Part shown: one piece after another, positions 6,455 through 13,176 of the stretch
Layout of the letters: every line of letters begins with the position of its first letter
Position numbering within the stretch: position 1 is the first letter of the stretch
Assembly (NCBI GenBank): GCA_024762845.1
Contig: JANTGQ010000020.1
Location: 1 to 13,176 of the forward strand
Length of the DNA stretch: 13,176 nt
Origin: Nitratifractor sp.
GTDB lineage: Bacteria; Campylobacterota; Campylobacteria; Campylobacterales; Sulfurovaceae
Direction of reading: 5' to 3'
Position numbers and translations under genes: made by a program
Notes under the pieces: generated by a model
What the model saw: only the letters and a program-made list of their open reading frames with translations
What the model was told of the DNA's origin: nothing
Database searches by the model: none

Positions 6455-6974
6455 AATTCTCTTCTCCCGCCAGTACCCTAGCGATTTCGAGTGCAAAGCA
6501 GATTGCAGTTGCAGGACCTTGTGAGGTGATTACTCTCTCATCTATAACTACCCGCTCATCTACTCTATCTTCTGGTCTAATTTGCTCCTCTACACTTGGG
6601 TAGCAGGTATATTTTTTGCTTAAAACTCCAGCTGTATGGAGTGCATAGGGTGCAGCACACATCGCAGCAATCCATCTCTCTTTTGCCTTAAACTCTTTGA
6701 GCAGATTTTGCACAGTCTGATTTTCGGCAAAACGATTTGTTCCGCCCCAGCCGCCTGGAAGGATTATCATATCATACTCATCTGCAAAAGCGGTATTGAG
6801 TGGTATATCTGCCTCAATTGTGATACCATTGGCTCCAAGTACGAGGTTATTTGCAAACTCGTCGTTTAGGTATGCGCTCTGAACTTCGACTCCAGCTCTT
6901 CTTAGAATATCTATGATTGTTACAGCCTCTATCTCTTCAAAACCCTCTGCCAAGGGAACAATAACTCGTGCCAT
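6408..6974 (-). CDS. DJ-1/ThiJ/PfpI family protein
   Basis: A 188-residue single-domain member of the DJ-1 superfamily, close in pattern to human DJ-1 and E. coli YajL. The nucleophile Cys106 is in the elbow IAAMCAAPYAL (102-112), and Glu16 in EGFEEIEA corresponds to DJ-1 Glu18, which lowers the cysteine pKa. ILPGGWGG (71-78) and TSQGPATAICFALEIA are also family segments. Proposed activities include glyoxalase, protein or nucleotide deglycase and oxidative stress protection; several are disputed, so I do not fix one. I start at 6974, because AAGGAG lies six bases before this ATG on the - strand; the in-frame ATG at 7010 would run into the HIT gene and has no such site. It follows the HIT gene by 13 bases and is probably co-transcribed with it. 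Confidence 0.9.
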   Translation of the reverse strand: MARVIVPLAEGFEEIEAVTIIDILRRAGVEVQSAYLNDEFANNLVLGANGITIEADIPLNTAFADEYDMIILPGGWGGTNRFAENQTVQNLLKEFKAKERWIAAMCAAPYALHTAGVLSKKYTCYPSVEEQIRPEDRVDERVVIDERVITSQGPATAICFALEIARVLAGEENFKSVKAGTLASYCQE

Positions 6975-6987
6975 TTTATCTCCTTTT

Positions 6988-7344
6988 TTATAAGCTTTTG
7001 TGTGGGTCATCTTTTGGAAAATGGTTCCAGATTAGTTTTCCGCCACCTAGAATATGAAAATGGAGGTGCTTTACCTCTTGTCCGCCATCATCACCAACAT
7101 TTGTAACTAGTCTGTATCCGTTTTTATCTAGACCCAGCTTTTTTGTTACCTCTTGTATAAATGGTGTCATTTTTGCCATTAGCTCACTCGGTGTCTCTTC
7201 GAAAGAGACTATATGATCCTTGGGAATGACTAATACATGTAGTGGTGCTGCCGGGTTTATGTCGTGAAAAGCTAAAAAGTTTTTATCTTCTAATACTTTA
7301 TTACTTGGAATCTCTCCCTCTACTATTTTACAAAATATGCACAT
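6988..7344 (-). CDS. HIT family (HINT-like) nucleotide-binding protein
   Basis: A 118-residue histidine-triad protein. HLHFHILGG (93-101) is the HxHxH catalytic triad motif, and the ending (WNHFPKDDPHKSL) resembles the HINT branch. HINT proteins hydrolyse AMP from purine nucleoside phosphoramidates; the natural substrate in bacteria is unclear. Cys2 and Cys5 in the N-terminal CIFC, with His44, suggest the zinc site seen in several bacterial members. ATG 7342-7344 has AAGGAG about six bases upstream on the - strand. It is divergent from pheS and heads a two-gene unit with the DJ-1 gene. I recall HIT and ThiJ genes next to pheS in C. jejuni too, so the arrangement is old. Confidence 0.94.
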   Translation of the reverse strand: MCIFCKIVEGEIPSNKVLEDKNFLAFHDINPAAPLHVLVIPKDHIVSFEETPSELMAKMTPFIQEVTKKLGLDKNGYRLVTNVGDDGGQEVKHLHFHILGGGKLIWNHFPKDDPHKSL

Positions 7345-7375
7345 TGGCGCTCCTTCTATTTTTATTACTCATAAA

Positions 7376-7384
7376 AGTATAACA
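7376..7384 (-). promoter_or_regulatory. Extended -10 for HIT-DJ-1 unit
   Basis: On the - strand the sequence reads TGTTATACT, matching TGnTATAnT. Transcription would begin near 7369, giving a leader of about 25 bases that carries the AAGGAG ribosome site of the HIT gene. No clear -35. Confidence 0.5.
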
Positions 7385-7397
7385 TAATTCTAACGAC

Positions 7398-7464
7398 ACT
7401 CTAAAGAGCTTTTCGATACAATTGCAAAAATATCTAAAGTAGCTGTTTGGCGGGACTTTAGAGT
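7398..7464 (+). promoter_or_regulatory. pheS upstream region with competing inverted repeats
   Basis: ACTCTAAAG (7398-7406) and TCTAAAGT (7433-7440) are both able to pair with the single right arm ACTTTAGAGT (7455-7464): nine and eight perfect base pairs respectively. The nearest -10-like box is TACAAT at 7417-7422; if used, the message would begin near 7429 and contain only the second stem, with a 14-base loop, before the ribosome site AGAGGT near 7478. I see no Phe-rich leader peptide like E. coli pheM and no T-run, so classic attenuation is not supported. Confidence 0.4.
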
Positions 7465-7486
7465 AAACTACTACAAAGAGGTCAAA

Positions 7487-8479
7487 TTGGAAGATTTAAA
7501 AGGAAAAATTGAAGCAACTGCCAATTTAGATGATTTAGAGTCTTTACGGGTTGAAATTTTTGGAAAAAAAGGGCTTTTGGCAGCAGAGTTTGCAAAGCTT
7601 AAAGATATTGCTTCAGAGAATAAAAAAGAGTTTGCAAAAGGGTTGAATGATAAAAAGATAGCCCTCACTGAAGTTTTTGAAGAGAAAAAGAGAGTGCTGC
7701 TAGAGATGGCTCTTGAGAAAAAACTTGAGAGTGAGAGAGTAGATGTCTCACTATATGGGTATGAGAGTACAAAGGGTTCATTGCATCCGGTAAAAGAGAC
7801 TATGGATAAGATTATAGACTACTTTGTGGCACTTAACTTTAGCGTCGAGAGTGGCCCTCTTATAGAGAATGATTTTACAAACTTTGAGGCACTCAATCTT
7901 CCAAAGAACCACCCGGCACGCGAGATGCAAGATACATTCTTTTTAGCTGATGGTCAACTCTTAAGAACGCATACATCTCCAGTGCAGATTCGAACGATGA
8001 TGAAAGAGAAACCACCTATTAGAATGATCGCACCCGGTGCAGTCTTTAGACGAGATTATGACTTGACGCACACACCAATGTTCCATCAGGTAGAGGGGTT
8101 GGTTGTCGATAAGACGGGTGTTGTGAGTTTTGCAAACCTCAAGGCGATTTTAACCGATTTCCTACACTATATGTTTGGAGAGGTAGAGGTGCGCTTTAGA
8201 CCTAGTTTCTTCCCATTTACGGAGCCAAGTACCGAAGTGGATATTAGCTGTATCTTCTGCGAAGGGGAAGGGTGTAGAGTCTGTTCGCACACTGGATGGC
8301 TAGAGGTTTTAGGGAGTGGTGTTGTTGACCCGAATGTATTTGAAGCAGTGGGGTACGAAGATGTAAGTGGGTATGCATTTGGTTTGGGAGTAGAGCGCTT
8401 TGCGATGCTCCTGCATAGGGTGCCAGATTTAAGATCGATGTTTGAGGGTGATATTCGTTTATTGGAGCAGTTTAGATGA
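7487..8479 (+). CDS. pheS: Phenylalanyl-tRNA synthetase alpha subunit
   Basis: Catalytic alpha subunit of the alpha2beta2 enzyme that charges tRNA-Phe. The first 85 or so residues form the charged coiled-coil arm that contacts tRNA. The class II core shows GSLHPV (97-102), FTNFEALNLPKNHPAREMQD (130-149), the motif 2 region GAVFRRDYDLTHTPMFHQ (184-201), the Phe pocket FRPSFFPFTEPSTEVDI (237-253), and motif 3 GLGVERFAML (299-308). A four-cysteine knot, CIFCEGEGCRVC (255-266), is seen in many bacterial PheS proteins. The start is TTG 7487, six bases after an AGAGGT ribosome site; the frame stays open upstream to 7394 but has no standard start there, and family alignment begins at this point. The stop overlaps the pheT ATG (ATGA). 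Confidence 0.97.
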   Translation: MEDLKGKIEATANLDDLESLRVEIFGKKGLLAAEFAKLKDIASENKKEFAKGLNDKKIALTEVFEEKKRVLLEMALEKKLESERVDVSLYGYESTKGSLHPVKETMDKIIDYFVALNFSVESGPLIENDFTNFEALNLPKNHPAREMQDTFFLADGQLLRTHTSPVQIRTMMKEKPPIRMIAPGAVFRRDYDLTHTPMFHQVEGLVVDKTGVVSFANLKAILTDFLHYMFGEVEVRFRPSFFPFTEPSTEVDISCIFCEGEGCRVCSHTGWLEVLGSGVVDPNVFEAVGYEDVSGYAFGLGVERFAMLLHRVPDLRSMFEGDIRLLEQFR

Positions 8480-10821
8480 TAGTAACAAGAAGTTGGCTAG
8501 AAGAGTATATAGATTTAAGTGATATTGATAACGGCAGATTAAGCGCAGCGCTTAACTCTATAGGGTTAGAGGTAGACGCAGTAGATGAACACACAATGCA
8601 TGAAAAAGTTGTTGTTGGCGAAGTTGTAAGTTGCGAAAAACATCCAGATGCAGATAAGCTAAACGTTTGTCAGGTAAATGTTGGCTCCGAAATGGTGCAG
8701 ATAGTGTGTGGTGCTGCAAATGTTGTAGATGCAAAGTTCGTAGCAGTAGCGACAGTTGGGGCAGTGCTTCCTGGCGATTTTAAGATTAAAAAAGCAAAAC
8801 TTCGTGGTCTTGAGAGTATGGGAATGATCTGTTCAAGTAGCGAACTAGGACTTCCTGAACTTGAAGATGGAATTATGATTCTTGATGAGAGTATCGGAGA
8901 GTTGGAGCTTGGGAAGCCGCTTAATGAGTATCCTAAATTTGCAGATACTGTTATAGATATTGAGTTAACAGCAAATCGTGGTGACTGCGACAGTATACAT
9001 GGAGTGGCTCGTGACCTTTGTGCAGCGTTTGATAAAGAGTTAAAGAGTTATGATTTTGAGGTAAAATCGAGAAATGTTTTGGGTGTTGCGCGTGAGTTTC
9101 AGGTAAATAGCAGCTGTAAGGTACCTAGCTTTTTCTGCTATAGCATAGTAGAAGAGGATGGTTTGAGAAGTAACTTTTTAGAGAGACTTCGTCTTGGCTT
9201 TGTGAAACAAGAGGCTAAAGATAACCTTGAGAGAGCAGTTGCCTATGCCAAACATGAGAGTGGAGTGCTCTTACGTGCTTACGATTACAATAAGCTTTCT
9301 AAGGGGAGTGAAGAGCCCGTATCTTTTGAGATTAGAGAGTGTGAGAACTCAACAATAGAGGTACGTTGTGCCAAAGAGCTTGTCTCAATAGCCGGTGTAA
9401 ACCAAAATGATAACTCGAAAGCAAGTGAGAGTTCTGGAAAGATTTTACTAGAAGCTAGCTATGTTGACCCTGATTTTGTAGTTGAGGGAGTCTCTGCAAA
9501 TAAGATAGAGAGTGATGAGCTCTACTACAACAGCTCTAGAGGGAGCGAGACAGATTTGGCATATGGTATGAAAAAGTTACAGCAACTGCTCTCTTGGGTA
9601 AATAGTGGCGTTACATTCTCAAGTGGAGAGGTGATAGCGTGCGAAGCTAAAAAAGGTTCGGTAATTTCTATTAAAACGAGTGAAATAAACTCTATTATAG
9701 GGAGTGAGATTCCTAAAATTGAGATAATAAATATACTCAAGCGTTTAGAGTTTGAGGCGCAAAAGGTTGATGATGATGTTTTTGCAATTACAATACCACC
9801 ATTTAGACACGATATAAAAAATACTCAAGATGTTGCAGAAGAGATACTCCGTATTTATGGGATTGATAATATCGAAGAGAGAGCACTGAGTATAGTCGAA
9901 GCAAACAGAACAAATGCTACATATTTAAACTATAAAAGGCTTCGAGATATCCGCGAAAGGGCAGTTGGTGCAAACTTTTTTGAGGCGCTGACCTATGCAT
10001 TTTCAAACAAAGAGTTACTGCAAAAGTATGGTTTTGGGCTTATAGATGAGTCGTTAGAGCTCTTAAATCCGATAGTCAAAGAGTTAAATACCCTTAGAAC
10101 AACTCTTTTGGTAAACCTTTTAGAGGCGGCAAACCGTAATGTGAAGTATGGTAAAAAGCGTATAGGTTTATTTGAAGTTGGAACAATCTTTAACTCTCAA
10201 AGAGAGGAGAGTGAATCTCTTGGGTTTTTATTAAGCGGAGAGGAGCATAGAGCAAATGTCCACAACAGTGCAACTGTAGAGATGGTTGAGTTAAAGACTT
10301 TTGTAGAGAGAATAGGAGCAGTTATTGGTGAATTTAGACTTGAACCAATAGAGGCGGAAAATGGCTTAATGCACCCATATATTAGTGCTGCAATCATAAA
10401 GGGTGGGCAGAGAGTTGGATATTTGGCAAAACTACATCCAAAAGTTGCAGATGAGTTTAGTTTGAAAGATACATTTATAGCTGAAGTTATACTTGAAAAA
10501 GTGATGCCTAAACATATTAATGCACATGCACTATCGAATTTTCAGGCTGTAACAAAGGATCTCTCTGTATTGGTTGAGAAGAGTCTCTCTTTTTATAAAG
10601 TAGCTAAGGTTCTACAGGAGCTTAAAGTAGCAGAGCCGCTCTTAAGAGACTTCTATCCACTTGATATCTATGAAGATGAGAGCTTGGGGGAGAAGAAGAG
10701 TTTGACAATCCGCTTTACTCTACAATCTGACACTGCAACGCTAAGTGAACAGGATATGGAGTCTTTGATGGCAACTATTCTAGAGAGTCTGAAAAGTCAT
10801 TTTGCTGCGGAGCTTAGATGA
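8476..10821 (+). CDS. pheT: Phenylalanyl-tRNA synthetase beta subunit, editing site degenerate
   Basis: Beta subunit of PheRS, 781 residues (E. coli 795). Domains in order: B1 and an EMAP-type tRNA-binding fold (about 40-150; HPDADKLNVCQV at 56-67), B2 with the conserved TANRGDCDSIHG (165-176), a B3/B4 editing domain (about 200-375), B5 with PPFRHDIKNTQDVAEEILRI (441-460), the B6-B7 catalytic-like core, and a C-terminal anticodon-binding ferredoxin fold (about 687-781). The editing domain is degenerate: the usual HAFD motif, whose histidine is E. coli His265, reads RAYD with Arg267, and AGVMGG reads AGVNQN (306-311). The Glu in LLEAS (Glu326) appears kept. Charging should be intact, but removal of Tyr from tRNA-Phe in cis is doubtful. 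ATG 8476 overlaps pheS; the stop overlaps aroA, both as ATGA. Confidence 0.96.
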   Translation: MIVTRSWLEEYIDLSDIDNGRLSAALNSIGLEVDAVDEHTMHEKVVVGEVVSCEKHPDADKLNVCQVNVGSEMVQIVCGAANVVDAKFVAVATVGAVLPGDFKIKKAKLRGLESMGMICSSSELGLPELEDGIMILDESIGELELGKPLNEYPKFADTVIDIELTANRGDCDSIHGVARDLCAAFDKELKSYDFEVKSRNVLGVAREFQVNSSCKVPSFFCYSIVEEDGLRSNFLERLRLGFVKQEAKDNLERAVAYAKHESGVLLRAYDYNKLSKGSEEPVSFEIRECENSTIEVRCAKELVSIAGVNQNDNSKASESSGKILLEASYVDPDFVVEGVSANKIESDELYYNSSRGSETDLAYGMKKLQQLLSWVNSGVTFSSGEVIACEAKKGSVISIKTSEINSIIGSEIPKIEIINILKRLEFEAQKVDDDVFAITIPPFRHDIKNTQDVAEEILRIYGIDNIEERALSIVEANRTNATYLNYKRLRDIRERAVGANFFEALTYAFSNKELLQKYGFGLIDESLELLNPIVKELNTLRTTLLVNLLEAANRNVKYGKKRIGLFEVGTIFNSQREESESLGFLLSGEEHRANVHNSATVEMVELKTFVERIGAVIGEFRLEPIEAENGLMHPYISAAIIKGGQRVGYLAKLHPKVADEFSLKDTFIAEVILEKVMPKHINAHALSNFQAVTKDLSVLVEKSLSFYKVAKVLQELKVAEPLLRDFYPLDIYEDESLGEKKSLTIRFTLQSDTATLSEQDMESLMATILESLKSHFAAELR

Positions 10822-12122
10822 AAAAAGTTTCTATAGAGAAAGTCGGACAAGCGTTTGAGATAGAGTGTAGCGATATTGCTGCTGATAAATCTATTTCGCA
10901 CCGTTGTGCAATGTTCTCTCTGCTTAGTGACCAAGTCTCGCAGGTGTCAAACTTTTTAATGGCAGAGGATACTTTGGCATCTTTAGATATTGCACAGCTC
11001 TTAGGGGCAGATGTCAAAGTTGAGGGCAGTAGTGTAACAATAACGCCACCTGAGCAGTTAAGTGAACCGTTTGATATATTAGATTGTGGAAATGCCGGTA
11101 CAGGTATGCGCCTCTATTGTGGGCTTTTAAGCGCAATTGAGGGGAGCTTTGTTTTAACTGGAGATAAGTATCTTCGTAAAAGACCTATGGGAAGAGTGGT
11201 AAAACCACTGCGCGCAATTGGTGCAAAGATTGATGGGCGTGAAAATGGGGATAAGGCTCCGCTACATATTAGGGGTGGTGCTTTGGAGAGTTTTGAGTAT
11301 GAGTCGCCGATAGACTCTGCGCAGGTAAAGTCTGCACTAATACTCGCTGGCTTAAATGCTGCGGGAAAGAGTTACTACCGTGAAAAGTTTTTAAGTAGAG
11401 ACCATACCGAGAGAATGCTTCGGGGGATGGGTGCTCAGATAGAGAGTATCAAGAGAGATGGAAAAGAGTGGATAGAGATTACTCCACTTAATAAGCCACT
11501 CGATCCTCTGGAAATAACTGTACCCTCTGATCCATCGAGTGGATTCTTTTTTGCTGTTGCAGCGGCTATTGTGCCTGGAGCAAAAGTTGTTTTAAAGAGT
11601 TTAAGTCTTAACCCTAGCCGTATAGAGGCGTATAGGGTTTTAGAGAGTATGGGTGCGACTATTGAATACACTCTTAAAGAGGATAAATATGAGCCAATTG
11701 GGGATATAACAGTAAGTAACAGTGGTCAACTAAGTGCAGTGAGTGTTGAGTCAAATATTGCATGGCTTATTGATGAACTGCCAGCCCTTGCAATTGCAAT
11801 GAGTGTAGCAAAAGGGAACAGTGTTGTAAAAAATGCTAAAGAGTTACGGGTAAAAGAGAGTGATAGAATCAGTGCGGTAGTTAATGCCTTAGAGAAGTGT
11901 GGTATAGTAGTTGATGAGTATGAAGATGGGTATAAAATTGAAGGCGGGAGATTAAAGAGTGCAACAATCGATAGCTGTGGAGACCATAGAGTTGCCATGA
12001 GCTTTGCTGTTGCCGGGCTGCTGTGCGGTATGGAGATAGAAGATATTGCCTGTGTAGATACATCTTTCCCTAATTTTTTTGATATTCTTAAACGAATTAC
12101 AGGAGTGAGTTTTGAAAATTGA
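10818..12122 (+). CDS. aroA: 3-phosphoshikimate 1-carboxyvinyltransferase (EPSP synthase)
   Basis: Sixth step of the shikimate pathway: joins shikimate-3-phosphate and phosphoenolpyruvate to EPSP. The 434-residue protein has DKSISHR (23-29), GNAGTGMR (91-98), GDKYLRKRPMGR (115-126), SAQVK (167-171), RDHTE (194-198), the catalytic Asp319 region LIDELPALAIA (317-327), ELRVKESDR (342-350) and CGDHRVAMS (387-395). GDK, SAQVK and RDHTE are marks of class II (CP4-like) enzymes. However Gly94 stands where CP4 has Ala100, the change that blocks glyphosate, so class alone does not imply strong tolerance. ATG 10818 overlaps the pheT stop as ATGA, and the end overlaps ispH by 11 bases. Function is secure. 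Confidence 0.97.
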   Translation: MKKVSIEKVGQAFEIECSDIAADKSISHRCAMFSLLSDQVSQVSNFLMAEDTLASLDIAQLLGADVKVEGSSVTITPPEQLSEPFDILDCGNAGTGMRLYCGLLSAIEGSFVLTGDKYLRKRPMGRVVKPLRAIGAKIDGRENGDKAPLHIRGGALESFEYESPIDSAQVKSALILAGLNAAGKSYYREKFLSRDHTERMLRGMGAQIESIKRDGKEWIEITPLNKPLDPLEITVPSDPSSGFFFAVAAAIVPGAKVVLKSLSLNPSRIEAYRVLESMGATIEYTLKEDKYEPIGDITVSNSGQLSAVSVESNIAWLIDELPALAIAMSVAKGNSVVKNAKELRVKESDRISAVVNALEKCGIVVDEYEDGYKIEGGRLKSATIDSCGDHRVAMSFAVAGLLCGMEIEDIACVDTSFPNFFDILKRITGVSFEN

Positions 12123-12954
12123 GTTAGCAAAATCGTATGGTTTCTGTTATGGTGTGAAGCGCGCAATAGATATAGCTGAGAAGAACCCAAAGAGTGTAAC
12201 ATTTGGACCACTTATTCATAACAAAGATGAAATTAACAGATTGGCAAATAACCACAATGTTGGGTTGGTTGAGTCTCTCGATGAAGCACTTGAACATGAT
12301 ACGGTAATAATACGGACACACGGCATAACTAAAGATAGACTACAAAGACTTAAAGCGGATGGAAAAAAGGTTATTAACGCAACCTGCCCCTATGTAACCA
12401 CGCCTCAGCAAATTGTTGAAAAAATGAGCCAAGAGGGGTATACAATTGTAATTTTTGGTGATGAAAAGCACCCTGAGATACAAGGGGTTGCTAGTTATAG
12501 TGTCGCAGCTGAAAGAACCTTTACGGTGCTTGATAAGAGTGAACTCTCTGCACTGCCTTTAGGCGCAAAAGTTGCGCTTGTTGCACAGACAACAAGAAAG
12601 CCTGATGCTTACCAAGCCATCGCTGCAGAGTTGGTTGTAAGGGTACAGGAGCTGCGTGTGTTTAATACAATTTGTAATGCTACATTTGAAAACCAGGAAG
12701 CTACAGAGGAGTTGGCAAAAAAGTCTGATATTATGATAATAATTGGTGGCAAAAACTCTTCGAACACAAAGCAGCTTTTTTCAATTTGCCAAAACAATCT
12801 AGAGAGCTGTTATCATATAGAAAACAGCAGTGAGCTTGAGGCTTCGTGGTTTGCTGGAAAAGAGAACTGTGGCATAACCGCCGGAGCCTCTACCCCTGGC
12901 TGGATAATAGAAGATGTAACCAAGAAGATCAAGGAGCTAACTCTAACGCGATAA
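12112..12954 (+). CDS. ispH: 4-hydroxy-3-methylbut-2-enyl diphosphate reductase
   Basis: Last enzyme of the MEP isoprenoid pathway; an iron-sulfur protein that reduces HMBPP to IPP and DMAPP. Cluster ligands are Cys12 (GFCYGVKRA), Cys92 (NATCPYVT) and Cys188 (NTICNATFENQ). Active-site His36, His70 (RTHG), His120 and Glu122 (EKHPEIQG) are present, as are the QTT turn (159-161), GGKNSSNT, and the terminal AGASTPGWII. The 280 residues fit the shorter epsilonproteobacterial form (E. coli 316). The start is TTG 12112: AGGAG at 12101-12105 lies six bases upstream, and the protein aligns from Met1. It overlaps the aroA end by 11 bases, closing a four-gene coupled operon. The electron donor is not encoded here. 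Confidence 0.97.
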   Translation: MKIELAKSYGFCYGVKRAIDIAEKNPKSVTFGPLIHNKDEINRLANNHNVGLVESLDEALEHDTVIIRTHGITKDRLQRLKADGKKVINATCPYVTTPQQIVEKMSQEGYTIVIFGDEKHPEIQGVASYSVAAERTFTVLDKSELSALPLGAKVALVAQTTRKPDAYQAIAAELVVRVQELRVFNTICNATFENQEATEELAKKSDIMIIIGGKNSSNTKQLFSICQNNLESCYHIENSSELEASWFAGKENCGITAGASTPGWIIEDVTKKIKELTLTR

Positions 12955-13125
12955 TCTATGGCTGAAGTTTGCTTGTATAATATTTGGTAGACTTTAGCTC
13001 CATCTGCTCAATAGAGTAATAATTTCTCTTTACTTTCCCAAATCATTTCGAAAACCGATTTTTTTTACCCAATTTAAACAAAAAATAGTATAATGCTAGG
13101 CATATTTGGTAAAAGGGATAGGTTT
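12955..13125 (+). promoter_or_regulatory. ispH-rpsA intergenic region with rpsA promoter
   Basis: This gap of 171 bases holds a wobble-containing 8-bp stem GCTGAAGT/ACTTTAGC (12961-12968, 12991-12998) with a long loop, a TATAAT at 12976-12981 with TG directly before it, a T8 run at 13059-13066, and the best -10, TATAAT at 13089-13094, preceded by an A/T-rich stretch. The latter gives a start near 13101 and a leader of about 25 bases with the ribosome site AAAGGGATAGG (13112-13122). The earlier TATAAT could be a second start with a long leader. A T-tract upstream in place of a -35 is typical of Campylobacter promoters. Confidence 0.5.
13040..13066 (+). terminator. Weak terminator-like element after ispH
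   Basis: AAATC (13040-13044) can pair with GATTT (13057-13061), with a 12-base interior that adds only two more pairs, and a run of eight T follows from 13059. The stem is weak, and the T-run may instead be promoter architecture for rpsA. Confidence 0.22.
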
Positions 13126-13176
13126 ATGAAATTCGAAGATATCGAAATTGAAGATGTAGATTTTGGAGCACTGCTT
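13126..13176 (+). CDS. rpsA: 30S ribosomal protein S1, N-terminal fragment
   Basis: Only 17 codons are in the window, reading MKFEDIEIEDVDFGALL; the gene continues beyond the right edge. The acidic lead followed by D-F-x-A-L-L resembles the N-terminus of epsilonproteobacterial S1, and ispH followed by rpsA is the established order in Campylobacter, which carries most of the weight here. S1 binds mRNA at the 30S platform through repeated OB (S1) domains, none of which is visible yet. ATG 13126 has AAAGGGATAGG just upstream; an in-frame ATG at 13093 lies inside the predicted -10 box and would add 11 residues, so I reject it. Confidence 0.75.
   Translation, partial: MKFEDIEIEDVDFGALL

Noticed and set aside
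7394..7486. Open frame continuing upstream of the pheS TTG
   Set aside because: It contains no ATG, GTG or TTG start, the PheS family aligns from the TTG, and the ribosome site is placed for it.
11726..12211. 161-codon - strand frame across the aroA end and ispH start
   Set aside because: It lies opposite two unmistakable coding regions and has low-complexity composition with no family match that I recognise.
12958..12990. Ten-codon frame MAEVCLYNIW before rpsA, resembling a leader peptide
   Set aside because: No ribosome site and only one Trp, with no downstream attenuator-like pair of hairpins; likely chance.
1..13176. GAGAGT occurs roughly two dozen times on the + strand, far above chance, suggesting an uptake or Chi-like word
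   Set aside because: Most copies are in-frame Glu-Ser codon pairs (GAG AGT) and it is much rarer on the other strand of the same genes, so codon use and purine-rich coding strands explain most of it. A genome-wide strand-skew count would settle this.

Overview
The window is core chromosome of a Campylobacterota (epsilonproteobacterial) species. It is AT-rich, promoters have good -10 boxes but no clear -35, and gene order matches what I recall for Campylobacter jejuni. The first block (M23 peptidase, lpxC, short tsaB, thrB, ylxR, infB, rbfA, rimP) parallels Cj0131-Cj0138. The second (DJ-1/ThiJ, HIT, pheS, pheT, aroA, ispH, rpsA) parallels the Cj0893c-Cj0899c group. The short TsaB and degenerate PheT also fit this class. 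GC content looks higher than in pathogenic Campylobacter, so a free-living sulfur or hydrogen oxidiser (Sulfurovum/Sulfurimonas-like) is my guess; the genus cannot be fixed from sequence reading alone.

Layout. Positions 1-2443, + strand: end of an M23 peptidase gene, lpxC (lipid A), a short tsaB (t6A tRNA modification) and thrB (threonine synthesis), tightly packed. Positions 2464-6353, + strand: a translation and ribosome-maturation set, ylxR-infB overlapping, then rbfA-rimP overlapping. These pairs are split by an unusual 219-base gap holding two perfect hairpins and a promoter-like box. Positions 6354-6407: convergent junction rich in short repeats. Positions 6408-7344, - strand: HIT protein gene followed by a DJ-1 family gene. 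Positions 7345-7486: divergent promoter region with inverted repeats in the pheS leader. Positions 7487-12954, + strand: pheS-pheT-aroA-ispH, every pair overlapping by 4-11 bases, so one translationally coupled operon. Positions 12955-13125: terminator-like and promoter sequence, then the first 17 codons of rpsA.

The genes are housekeeping: envelope, tRNA modification, initiation, 30S maturation, Phe-tRNA charging, chorismate and isoprenoid pathways. I found no mobile element, CRISPR, tRNA, rRNA, phage or defence gene, and no convincing new multi-gene system. The points worth a second look are small: a probable AUA start codon for tsaB, a PheT editing domain lacking its key histidine, a possible leaderless ylxR promoter, structured RNA between infB and rbfA with a 40-codon hydrophobic ORF, repeats at the convergent junction where two syntenic blocks meet, and competing inverted repeats before pheS.
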